Assembly: GCA_022478985.1 (NCBI GenBank)
Contig: JAKSZP010009506.1
Span: forward strand, 1-64,000
Length of the DNA: 64,000 nt
Direction of reading: 5' to 3'
Source: Massospora cicadina
Lineage: Eukaryota > Entomophthoromycota > Entomophthoromycetes > Entomophthorales > Entomophthoraceae
Each line of letters begins with the position of its first letter. The first letter of the stretch is position 1. Both the position numbers and the translations under genes were made by a program. The notes beneath the pieces are model-generated. The model made no database searches and was not told the origin of the DNA. It was given only the letters and a program-made list of their open reading frames with translations. Positions 34,213-43,749 of this stretch are shown here, in pieces.

Positions 34213-35450
34213 GGATGTTCTTCCCCAACTTTGTCAACTTGACTAAAGATGACTCTTATCACCATCAACAACACATCCAACTGGGTAATAAATGGTTTAA
34301 AATTTTGATATTTCAGAACTGTACTTGATTTTAAATAATTCCTGAGTTCATTGAAAGTGTTTTGGGTTTTAAAAACCAAACAAATCCTTTTTTTGTTCCT
34401 TTAAGAGATGGAAAAGCAGATCAGCCTGATTTGCAAAATCCTTAATGAATTGGCAATAATAGCTGACCAATCCCAGGAAGAACCAAACATCACAATTGCA
34501 CTTAGGGACTGATATACGTTCAATTGCTTCCATCTTTTTGTAGTTGGGGTTTGAACCCATCTGCTTTAATCACAAATCCCAAGTATACTAACTCTTACTT
34601 TAATAAATAGCATATTCAAGGTTTTATAATGAGATTCGCCATAGCTAGTATTTTAAACACTTCTTCAAAGTGGTGCAGATGATTACAAAAGTTTGCAGAA
34701 CACATTATTATCCAGATAGGCAGGACACAAGACAATTCAGATCCAATAAAATCGTGTCTATTGTCTACTGGAATGTCGCAGGGGTGTTACATGAGCCGTG
34801 AGGCATCCTTATCAGCTGGTACAACCCTTGTGTTGTAATTATGACACACTTCTCTTGATTTTCTGAAGGCATGTCTATTTCCTTTAGCTGAAATCAAATC
34901 CATGGTGGAGAAGAATTTGGCTCCTACCAATTGATCTAATGCATCATCAATTGTAGGCAGAGTATTCAATCCTTTCCCATGATCTTGATTAACTGATGGT
35001 AATCAACCATGACTCAATTTAATTCATTTTTTTCTTAACTATCAGTATAGGACTTTCCCATGGGATAAAAATTGTTATGAGAATTCTGTGCACTAATAGC
35101 TTCTCAATTTTAACAACTGCATCTGCTTCCCTAGACCTTTGAATAGGTATCAATAGAATTGATCCAGACTCTCATGTTTTGACTTGATGCAATACGTTCT
35201 TCATGCGCCTCACAGATTATGGTTGTCTTGTGCAGAAATAGCTTAATACTTCTTGAACAAGGATAAAACTTTGTCCTCTGGACCACCATAATTCAGCCAA
35301 CCAGCCTCTTTTAGTTAATTTTATAATATTTCCATTAAAATCTTTAGGCAGTCCTAACTCATCAAATACTCTCAACTCGTGAAAATAGCAAATTTTTGTT
35401 AATGAATTCAACTGGATGAATGCAACCACTTGTTTTTATTTGACCTCCAT
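34213..35450 (-). pseudogene. E4 RT and first half of RNase H
   Basis: LPTIDDALDQLVGAKFFSTMDLISA (34787-34969) is the conserved start of the Ty3 RT palm. The stretch around 34600-34700 reads ELVYLGFVIKADG, and 34369-34560 reads CNCDVWFFLGLVSYYCQFIKDFANQADLL, the thumb region. RNase H begins with KPFITQLD..., the first Asp being displaced, and ends at the E3 insertion with VDKVGEEHP. Frameshifts and stops are frequent; the YxDD box could not be read in any one frame. Confidence 0.75.
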
Positions 35451-36140
35451 TGTATTAATTCCCAGACTAACCAACAGGATACAAATCTCAACATGACAGG
35501 GGATCTAAATCCCTGGGGCTAACTAAGGTTCAATCTTAAATTTTTGCCAAGGAGCTTTGATATCCACGTATAGCTGTTCTAGGATCTTTAATGTCAGTCC
35601 GATTTTTATAACTTGCTGCATTGCCAGCTGAATTGTAACATCCTGCTTCATTTGGATCAGAATTCCAAAATTTTTATTCATGTATTTGGGTAAATTTTGT
35701 ACACTTTTTCTTGCCAAATTTTATCCAACAGTAGATATTCTGTCCTTATATACCAGATTGATTAAATTGTTCTCTTGCTGAGGGGTGCCTTCCCTTCTTG
35801 TTGATAAATTAGCAGCAACGTCTTCCCCTGAATTGATAAGGTATCTTCTTCTAAAGTCACATTTGACCCCATACTTTCGCATGAAGTCAGTGCCAATATG
35901 GATATTGTAATTCTGTTTGGCCAAAAATTTCCGGTGATGATACAACTAAGGATCCAACCTGTAGCAGCAGGACGCTATAGACTCTGCAAGAAGTTGTTGA
36001 GTCAAATTGGCCGTCCTTTACTGCTTCTGATGCTCTAGATCCAGTTTTTCCTCAATCTTTTAACTAATTTAGTTGAGAAAATATTAGTTGGCACTCCACT
36101 ATTGATGATTGCCCTGATAGGGACTCAGTTCACTAAAGTA
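35451..36140 (-). pseudogene. E4 aspartic protease, active site lost
   Basis: On the minus strand near 36060-36130 the text AIINSGVPTNIFSTKLVKRL corresponds to the family's (I/V)DSGAxxxFI start, with Asn for the catalytic Asp. About 40 codons later YNIHIGTDFMRKYGVKCDF (35721-35945) is the LG.DW-like second conserved box. Inactive. Confidence 0.6.
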
Positions 36141-38787
36141 TCCATATACATGTACTCAGAAAAATAAGTTAGAATATTGTTTACTGCATTTATGATGGAT
36201 TTGTTTAGTATATTTAAGGCTTGAATAACTGGGTTGAAATATCAGGGAACGTCTCTATGATAGTGCTAATTTGAATCAATACATTGACTTCATCTATTTT
36301 AGCATTTAATAGGTCTGTTTCATCTTTGGCGTTTTTACCTTCTTGACTATTTGTCAGGTATATGGAAGGATACATCCTTTACAATTTTAGTGGCAATCTT
36401 CTCCAACTTTGATCTAGTTATTACATTTACATCGTAGTAAACTACTTGATGAAGAGGTTCTAACATTGTTTCATCCACAATTAGCTCTGATTTGTCCGAA
36501 TTGTAAGGTTTATCAGGGAAAACTTGGTTATATGAAGTTCTAGTCTGTCCCACATCTAGACCAAATGATCTTTTCCCTGCCCTTTGGAAGTTTTCTTTTT
36601 CTCTTTGGGCTGAACTAGGTTAATCTGATCCTCAGGATCTCATTGTCCACAATTGTTGGCAAAAGTGTTCATGATAACTACATTTATTGCAAGTCAAAAG
36701 TGGCTTGTTATGGGGGTCTAGACCCTTCAAACTGCTTGTCTTGATTCTCTTGATTATTGTAACATCTGTTTTCATTGGGGAATCATTTTAACTTTTATTG
36801 TTATCCGATGGATTGTTTGGTTTATAGGTCCAATTTGATGCATCAAAAGTCTGATAAAACCTGCATATACTCTAACTTTTGGGAAATGGTATGTAAACTA
36901 GTAAGATATGATGACATTGCATGATAAAATTCTTGGTATGGGTGCAAAATTTTTTTGCATAGCAATTCTTTTATCAAAATCGCTCATCACATTGGCTCCA
37001 CTAAGGATCTGACTTCTTCATAAAAATGGTCATCACATACATCCACAATTTATCCTTCTTAAGATGAATTCCCATGAACTCTTGCTTCTGAGTTGACATA
37101 TTATCCAGGCTCTTGAAGTTTTTCAGAATTACTTCCTTTGCCTCCTTATAGCTCTAAACCTTTCTGCAAATATAGGGCAAACCTAGATTTTGACATGAGG
37201 TACTGTGGCAACTTATAACGGTGACAGCTTTCTGACAGTTTCTTTAACAGTTCATGTGCATCTCAAATAATTGGAAAAAAGCAGGTGTGTTGTCCCAATG
37301 GAAAATGGGCAACTTAGGAGTATTCTTGAAATCTTTTATGATAATTGGCGCATATTTCTAAGTGGTATGTGAACTGACTCTAGAGTAGTTTTGGGAGTTA
37401 CTTATGGAAGGGCTACAATAGTTGGGGGTATTCTCAAACAGATTAGATCATGCTTTTGGTGCAACTTTCTATTTCAGTAGATGCTGATTTATCCTTGATT
37501 AAATCCACCTCATGATACTCATCTCAATTGCAAGTACACTCAGCTTCTTCACGGTCATCCAAATTGTTTAAGTATTCTTCTACCAAGCACAGCATTTCTG
37601 GTCATGTTTTTGAAGTTTAAAATAATTTTCTAGTTCTCATTTCCAATTTTTTTTTCTCAAGCTTTTGACTTCCTTTTATAGCAAAGCCTCTCTTTTGCAT
37701 AGCAAATAAATGGTTGTATAACTCACAATTCTCCTTTTCATATGTAAACATTTTATCATCTAACTTAATGACTTTGAACTTTAATAATTCTAATTTAGAT
37801 TGAATCACCAACTGTAAAGCATTCTTGTTAGCAATTTTTACTTTCATGCAAAGTTTTGTCCAATTTTGGCTCTCATCTCCTCCTTGAGCTTTCTTGAATT
37901 GTATTTCCATATCTTTGACGGTGCTCTTAATTTTCTATCTTCCTTTGACCAAATTGAGAATGATGGTGTGGGTTTTGGTATTGGCGGCAACCATTGGCTC
38001 AGTTGCAGCCTAAGCTCAGATCAAATTGACAATATTAGATTCTGTCAAATGGCAGTGTTTATCTACATCATGTTTTCACTGGTTATTGAACTCAATCTGG
38101 TTAATGATCATTTTTGACAATTCATCAAAGTTTAATATTTAGTTCTCTCACCAGATTACTAATTTGTGTATTTAAATGCTGAATACACTGTGACGTGGAG
38201 TTCAAGCTGGTTTATTTATTGGAAGCTGGCATCCAATTGTCACATCAATGCATTCTGTTGTACACTACTATTATGAGTGTATATGACCATATTGGCAATC
38301 ACTGCTTGTTATTAAGCTTAGATCATTCTCATATTTTGGGTAGTCAGCTGCACATATTTGATAACACATAGCTGATGTTACCTATAGAACATAAATACCC
38401 CATTAGAGTCAAAGTATTCATATGAAGAAAATATTGAAATGACCATCTAGTCTTCTGTCTTCATCCTGATTTGTGGTGTGATGAAAAAAACTCACAACTC
38501 TTATCCAGAAAATTGATGGGCAAAATATGAAATCCTCTCATCAGGATCTCACTAATTTTGATCAAATTGTCTCAGATTCGCTCTAAGGTGGTTTGTAAAT
38601 TGTCACTGAATTTTCATTCACTCCAATAGTCAATAGATGAATATATCTGGAGATCCACCATCTTACTCACCTCTAATAGTATATTCCCTGGTGAGATGCT
38701 AACAATCCCTCTTCCTAGATTCTTGTGTGCTTTATATTATTGAAATAGTTTGGAGTTATTGATTTTGGAAAGAAAACTTGACTATAA
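36141..38787 (-). pseudogene. E4 gag region, decayed
   Basis: The minus strand carries short frames only (36347-36553, 37617-37910). Near 36640-36700 the text CNKCSYHEHFCQQ resembles a damaged CCHC knuckle, the expected end of gag. The frame 37617-37910 is lysine-rich, with a possible coiled coil. The assignment rests mainly on position between the LTR and the protease. Confidence 0.45.
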
Positions 38788-38804
38788 CCCTATAGTGAGC
38801 ACCA
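38788..38804 (-). promoter_or_regulatory. E4 primer-binding site, tRNA type
   Basis: TGGTGCTCACTATAGGG follows the LTR end (…TTTTTACA) on the minus strand. The TGG start pairs with the CCA end of a tRNA, so E4 is tRNA-primed, unlike E1 and probably E2 and E3. The exact tRNA is not assigned. Confidence 0.6.
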
Positions 38805-39607
38805 TGTAAAAACTGCTGGGTCTTTACTGATGCACAGATTTGCTTAACTTGTAGTTCTGGATTAAGATATATATTTGCTGGTTGTATGAAAATAACTATA
38901 CTAGTTGAGTCCTTAATATTGAGTAAATTCAGCCCTACTATGGTAGATATTGATGGTGTAAGCAACTTCAGTCTTACTCTGGAAATTTAATAAGAACACA
39001 AATGACTTTGGCCTCATTCTGGAAGTTGACACTTAAACAGATAAGTTCTCTTGAGCAAGAAGTAGATAGACAACAATATAAAATTATAAGTTACAATATC
39101 TAGGACTAAAGTATTTATTATTATAGAAATTAAGGAATATATAAAGGTGATAGCATTGGAGGATATGTATTAGGGTTATCATGGCAACCACATTAATCTT
39201 GGCATACCTAGCTGATAAAAAGAGATATTGGTTCAATATTGGGAAAAACTCCAGCTGTTTTTTAGTTTAGATATCATCTTTTAATTGCTAATTGAATCAG
39301 CTATCATGCTGGCTACTAAAACCAATGATTCTCTATGATTAATTGATCTATCTGAGCTAATTTAGACATATCTGCAATGTCAGCAACAATCCCTGATGAA
39401 ATAGCAATTGGAACTATCATTGGATACAAATCTTCTGTAAATCATGATATATATTTGGTCAGTTATTATTACCGAATAGACACCATAATTAACTTGTTAT
39501 TTCAAAGCTTAATCTATAAGCTAAATTATATATATAAAACAATAAGTAAATAAATGAAAGCTTAAACAATTTTAAGCTGGATAATGTGGGCATATAAAAT
39601 TCCAATA
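38805..39607 (-). repeat. E4 5' LTR
   Basis: Right-hand partner of 11865-12660, about 803 bp. Its outer minus-strand start has drifted (TATTGGAATT against TGTGCGAATT). Confidence 0.75.
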
Positions 39608-39689
39608 AGATGGCTAATAAAAAACTAAGAACTGATATATATAAAAGTACATAAATTAAATTTTATTTTTAGATATACACCATCAAAAT

Positions 39690-39842
39690 ATTAAAAAATA
39701 TCACACTATACTATACTTCTAATAAATTACATTGATGATAAAATATTACATTATATTATGGTTATTATAGTATGTGTTAAAACACTAAAACACATTGTGG
39801 TGATTTTAGACAATTGGGTCAATAAGTTGTAATTTTTTTATA
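39690..39842 (-). repeat. dispersed repeat, inverted copy at 62463-62625
   Basis: The reverse complement of 62463-62625 matches here over about 155 bp. Shared words include GTGGTGATTTT and ACAATTGGG followed by a T run. Family unknown. Confidence 0.6.
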
Positions 39843-40070
39843 TTTTTCTCACTTCCTGGCGATTGAAAATTTGTCAACAGTCATATTTGGACCCCGTGAG
39901 AAACTCAATTGAATCACACATTGGGCAATGAACATGTTAAATCTACTCATAGAAAAGATTACAAAACTATGCCTACTCAATATGTAATTAGGTATGCAAG
40001 GCTACTGTCAAGATCTACAACCAATGCTTAAACATCATAATAGGGGTTATGTAATTTTCTCAGTGCATTT

Positions 40071-40327
40071 CAAGTAATCAAAAAATTATGCCTTCTCAAT
40101 AAAACCTTTTTTGAAGTTAGTGCCATCTTCCAATCTGACTTATAGAATTTTACTCATAAATACAAATTATATCTTATGTCTGTTTTTGGGTACAAGTGTA
40201 AACTATAAGAACTTAGAATATACAGTGCTGAATATATATATTATAAAAGCCTATTATAAGTCAGTTAAAGTATGGCACCAACTTCAAAAAGGGTTTTATT
40301 GAGGAGGCATAATTTCTTGATTATTTC
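40071..40327. mobile_element. foldback/MITE-like element, 54-bp inverted arms
   Basis: Arms at 40071-40124 and 40274-40327 are near-perfect reverse complements (core TTATGCCTYCTCAATAAAAC), with a loop of about 150 bp. A 63-codon frame (40111-40302) spans the loop and both arms, so it is probably chance. No target duplication was established. Confidence 0.55.
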
Positions 40328-40555
40328 ATACTTTTTAGTGCCTTTTTAAAGGAGGTTCTTTTTTCCAAAAAACTTTTTATGGAGATAGTTCTTTTTTAAC
40401 AAAAAAACTTTACCCCCAGTTCTTTTTTTTTAAAAAAAATTAGTGCATTCTAAAAATAGACCTTTTTTCTGATTTTATTAAAAAATTCCTATTTTATATA
40501 TCCTTTTTGAAGCCTCACTTTTTCTCTATAATAATAAAACTCAATATATATATAT

Positions 40556-40600
40556 ATATTTGAGGCAAGCTGACCAGGGGACGGACATTACCAAAACTAA
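40556..40600 (-). repeat. SINE-type 3' tail fragment
   Basis: On the minus strand GTCCCCTGGTCAGCTTGCC, then TCAAATATATA. This is the shared tail of the SINEs of this window, lying at the 3' end of the minus-strand coding segment described next. Confidence 0.5.
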
Positions 40601-40639
40601 AATTAAAACTAAAAACTAAAGTAACTAATTGGGTCAGAC

Positions 40640-42406
40640 AAAATGCCCAGATGAGCAGATTGAATAAAACACTTCAAATGGCAACAACCAACCAGGTGGG
40701 CAGCGGAAACTGCTTATTCCTCCATGGTGGAAGGGGAGGGGGATCAGGGGGCTTATCTTTGGCAGAAGCTTCCTCCTCCCAGAGTAGGTTACATGTCAAG
40801 GAGGACAGTGGGGACGTCAGGGAATTGGCGGCATGTGATTCAATATTTCTAATGATTGATATTTCATGGAAATTTCCAGCTAGGAAAATGGCACTGATAT
40901 ATTCAGCTAAAGCTTTTTCAGATTTAATGTGGGCATCTGGGAGCTTAATGAACATGGCGATAATAGTTTGGGTAATCTTAGCTTTAGGATTCCGTGCTAC
41001 AGTTACCACATTCTGGATAGCTTTGTTGACAATTTTGTGTAACTGATACATTGTGGTTTTACTTTTTGGGGTGAGGGTTGAGGGGATAACAGGAGAGGAA
41101 ATACTTTCTGTGAGCTTGCCACTGATTTGGCAACAGCTTTGCGGAGGGGACAACAATCTGGTGTTACAGCTGCTTCAACTACAAGCTGGTGGTCACTGCA
41201 AAATTATTTGGCATTTGACTGTGGGGTATGTAGATGAGGTGGTATTTGGCATCCCATTCTGCATTAACAAACTGCTCAATTTGCAGAGATAATTTTTCAA
41301 TGAACTTACCTGATTTGATGATTTCAGCCAATAACTCAATGAGTTCTGGTTGAATTGAATTGGGGATTCGGCATACAGTTGAGGTTTGGTTGATTTGTTG
41401 GTGGAAGCATGGGATCAAACTGGGGTCCAAGATGATGCTTGATTGGAGGAATCATATGTGGCATTGGGGTGAGGAGGAGGCTGATTGGTGGCTGCAGGTG
41501 CAGCTGCAGCCTCAGGTTTTTGAGGAGGGGGAGGTAGGATTATACCCCATGCTGGAACTTGTGTGGGGTAGGTGGCAGATTGGAGGTTGGCATATGAGTA
41601 ATCCAATCCATCAGAAGTGGCTAAAGAGGGGCACTTGTATTTCAAGTGTTCCAACTCAAAACAGGACATACTGATCACCTTCCCTTAATGTGGGCCCATA
41701 ATGGATGGTCAGGGGCTGAAGGAATAATGGCAAGAGGGGGAATTTACATGGCGATTTTACTAAATTCAGGGCTGATTGTGGCATATGCCTAAAGCCCAGC
41801 AAGTCGTGTGGCCCCATTTGGGACCACAAATTGTAAGATGGGCTAGAGACATAGGCTGCAAAACTGTCCATCAGCTCCTGGTGGAGCACTGCAGGGGGAG
41901 GTGGGTGGGCAAACCAGAAAACTGGACCACCAAAGTGGTGTCCTCTGGGAGATGGGTCTGAATTGTGGGAAGAGGGGTACCCTGGAATACCAGGGGCACA
42001 GTTGCTGCAGTGGCAGTGTCAGCTTCACAGGTGAAGCTGAGGTTGAAATACCCCTTATAGGGGTGGAAATCTATAAATCCAGCAGGTGTCATCACTGCAT
42101 GTGCCATTTTGATAATGGCTTGGTCATGGTATGGGAAGAGTTTCCCATGTTTGACCCTTAGTCCATAGCACATGTTGCTCTGGGGGAGCACCAGGGGCAG
42201 CGAGGTACCGCTTGGGTATGAGTGAGGTGGGCATCAAGATCCTTGGGAGGAACAAATTGTCCCATGGGTTTGGAATTACTGGGTGAGCTAGTCTGAGCAT
42301 GTTTTCCTGATGGATGGAAAATGGCAGGGGGAGTTTCACCACTTCCCCACACTGGATCAGCCAGCGGAGAATCTGAGGACATTGTAGTGAAACTACAATG
42401 GGTCAT
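40640..42406 (-). pseudogene. unrecognised protein-coding segment, frameshifted, about 550 codons
   Basis: A run of minus-strand frames (42158-42406, 41871-42191, 41656-41889, 41415-41678, 41179-41430, 40674-41156) reads as one protein damaged by about four frameshifts. Adjacent frames overlap at the break points, and three lie in the same phase. It starts with a polar region, has a middle with FPYHDQAIIKMAHAVMTPAG and GFIDFHPYKGYFNLSF, then a Pro/Ala-rich stretch (LPPPPQKPEAAAAPAA). It continues with helical text (AIQNVVTVARNPKAKITQTI, FIKLPDAHIKSEKALAEYI) and ends proline-rich. I recognise no family. Base composition is richer in GC than the flanks. It could be ORF1/gag of an unknown retroelement or a decayed host gene. 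Confidence 0.5.
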
Positions 42407-42469
42407 TGAAATTTACTTCCTTGTTAATTCATGTAATTTGCTCAGAAAGTTAAACTGAGCGGAAAGAAA

Positions 42470-42515
42470 AGTCTTTATATATACTAGCGTCCATTACCCC
42501 ATGCTTCACTATGGT
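42470..42515 (-). repeat. possible Helitron-like 3' end, minus strand
   Basis: Plus-strand ACTAGCGTCCATTACCCC followed by ATGCTTCACTATGG is, on the minus strand, a GC-containing hairpin-like stretch ending CTAGT, next to a TATATATA run. It resembles the better ends near 51950, but is weaker. Confidence 0.3.
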
Positions 42516-42559
42516 GTTTATAATTTACCAGATGATTTGAATTATTATTTTAGATTTTA

Positions 42560-43330
42560 TATTATAGATAACCATAAACCACTCAGCAAAACCCATTGAC
42601 ATTGATTTAACCCAATTCCATCAACCACTCAGTAAAACCAATTACCCTATCAAATCAACCAAAGGCTACTAACCACTCAGTCATAGCTTTATCCAACTGA
42701 AACTATTAAATCAACCAATTAATGTTATGTTACATGGTGCTGCTCAGGTTTAATAAACAAACAATTCAAATGATTAAATTTGATTTTGTATCATGTTCTT
42801 ATCCCTTTTACCCAGCATTGTTTTTGGGTATTATCTAGCAGATAACATTATTTATATTAGCATATATAAATTGGTCTATGGCAGGGAGGATACCCCAGTG
42901 TTAGATAGGGACCTCCACCACTGCCTCCCCGAGTTCAATTCTGGTACAGGAACTTTGGGTAGGGGACAATATGAATGTGTTGGCATTGTGCACCAATGCC
43001 CCAAACTGAGATAGAAAATAGCAAAGGCAGTCCATGGTGTTCCTGGCCTATCATATGCCATGCATGGAGGTTTTCTGGATTTTATCCTCCTTTCCCATTC
43101 ATTTGATTTCCCATTAATTGGTGAAGTATTGTCCCCAGGTCGGCCCACCTCATATAAATTAAATTGGTCTATGTCTATTGATAAATTAAAGAGTAATCAA
43201 AACTATCAAATCAGCTACAAACTACTAACCATATACCCAAACTCAATTGGACCTATTAAATCAAACTAAAACTACCAACCTATTGATAAAACCATTTAAG
43301 CTATCAAATCAGCCAATCACTTATCTACCT
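42560..43330 (+). repeat. degenerate minisatellite, unit about 40-48 bp
   Basis: Repeats of an AACCACTCAGCAAAACC-like word followed by a YTATCAAATCAACC-like word, with an uneven period. A SINE (42881-43160) interrupts it. The same unit in the same orientation forms the array at 52360-53230. Confidence 0.55.
42881..43160 (+). mobile_element. S3: full-length tRNA-derived SINE, 280 bp
   Basis: Perfect 13-bp duplications AAATTGGTCTATG at 42868-42880 and 43161-43173. The 5' about 70 nt is tRNA-like: GGGAGGATACCCCAGTGTTA covers the acceptor/D-arm side, and CCCCGAGTTCAATTCTGG is a T-arm with a box-B core (GTTCAATTC). A unique body of about 170 bp follows, then the tail GTCCCCAGGTCGGCCCACCT and an AT-rich end. 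Transcription by RNA polymerase III from the head and mobilisation by a LINE are inferred from the SINE class. Confidence 0.85.
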
Positions 43331-43650
43331 AATAAAACACATTCCCTGATGTATTGGCATACTGACTGACTAACATCTGAAACCTTCAAGTCTGATAGTT
43401 TTAATCAATTTAATTGAGTGGGTAAGAATTGGCGATTAATATTGAATATGAACTATCAAGTCTGATAGGTTAATTCCATTTAGTCAAGTGGTTTTGAATG
43501 GCGAATATTATCTAATAATTACAAGATTGCTCATCTGAAATTAATTGAGTCTGATAAATTCATCAATTTGGGCGAGTGGGTGAGAATTGGCAAATATTAT
43601 CAAATAATTCACCAAATTGTTCACCTGAAACTAAATAAAAATCAGTATTA
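43330..43650 (+). repeat. repeat block, inverted partner at 51975-52195
   Basis: Contains about three diverged copies of a unit with CAAGTCTGATAG and GAATTGGCGAATATTATC-like words. Its reverse complement reappears just beyond the LINE, so the LINE is bracketed by inverted copies. Confidence 0.6.
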
Positions 43651-43713
43651 GGGTTTTTAGTAGATCAAATAATATCAGGCTGAAGTCCTAACTTTTTTCT
43701 CTCTTGCAAACAT

Positions 43714-43732
43714 CACTTTTAATTTAAAAGTG
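43714..43732 (+). promoter_or_regulatory. conserved hairpin at LINE 5' end
   Basis: CACTTTTAATTTAAAAGTG is nearly self-complementary. The other LINE has CACTTTTATAATTTAAAAGTG (minus strand, about 62070-62090). Conservation of the dyad in the 5' UTR suggests a protein-binding or RNA-structure role. Confidence 0.4.
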
Positions 43733-43749
43733 ATAAGACCAAGTATAGA

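Larger units (their letters stand above)
11865..39607 (-). mobile_element. E4: outermost Ty3/Gypsy element of a four-element nest
   Basis: LTRs at 11865-12660 and 38805-39607 match over about 800 bp. The right one is followed, on the minus strand, by a tRNA-type primer-binding site; the left one is preceded by a polypurine tract. Removing the inserted E1 and E3 (with E2) leaves about 9.0 kb. Minus-strand order from right to left is LTR, gag region, protease, RT, RNase H (cut by E3), integrase (cut by E1), LTR. Flanking AGGTG (11860-11864) and AGATG (39608-39612) agree in 4 of 5 bases. Every domain is broken, and the protease has NSG in place of DSG/DTG. It is the oldest element of the stack. 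Confidence 0.8.
39608..40555. other. AT-rich DNA with two repeats, no gene
   Basis: Besides the inverted-duplicate segment (39690-39842) and the foldback element (40071-40327), there are T-rich runs and a TA microsatellite ending near 40558. No coding gene is recognised. Confidence 0.5.

Noticed and set aside
37866..38117. Plus-strand 83-codon frame as a host gene
   Set aside because: It is antisense to the E4 gag region, shows no domain, and is probably a mirror frame.
40539..40560. TA-rich run as a Helitron 5' end or promoter
   Set aside because: It is a simple TA microsatellite; no TC start or conserved block follows.
41360..42161. Plus-strand frames (for example 41360-41674 and 41901-42161) as genes
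   Set aside because: They are tryptophan- and glycine-rich mirror frames of the proline/alanine-rich minus-strand segment, with no independent support.
42881..42950. A functional tRNA gene
   Set aside because: The cloverleaf is incomplete, the sequence sits at the head of a 280-bp unit with target duplications, and no clear anticodon stem is formed. It is a SINE head.
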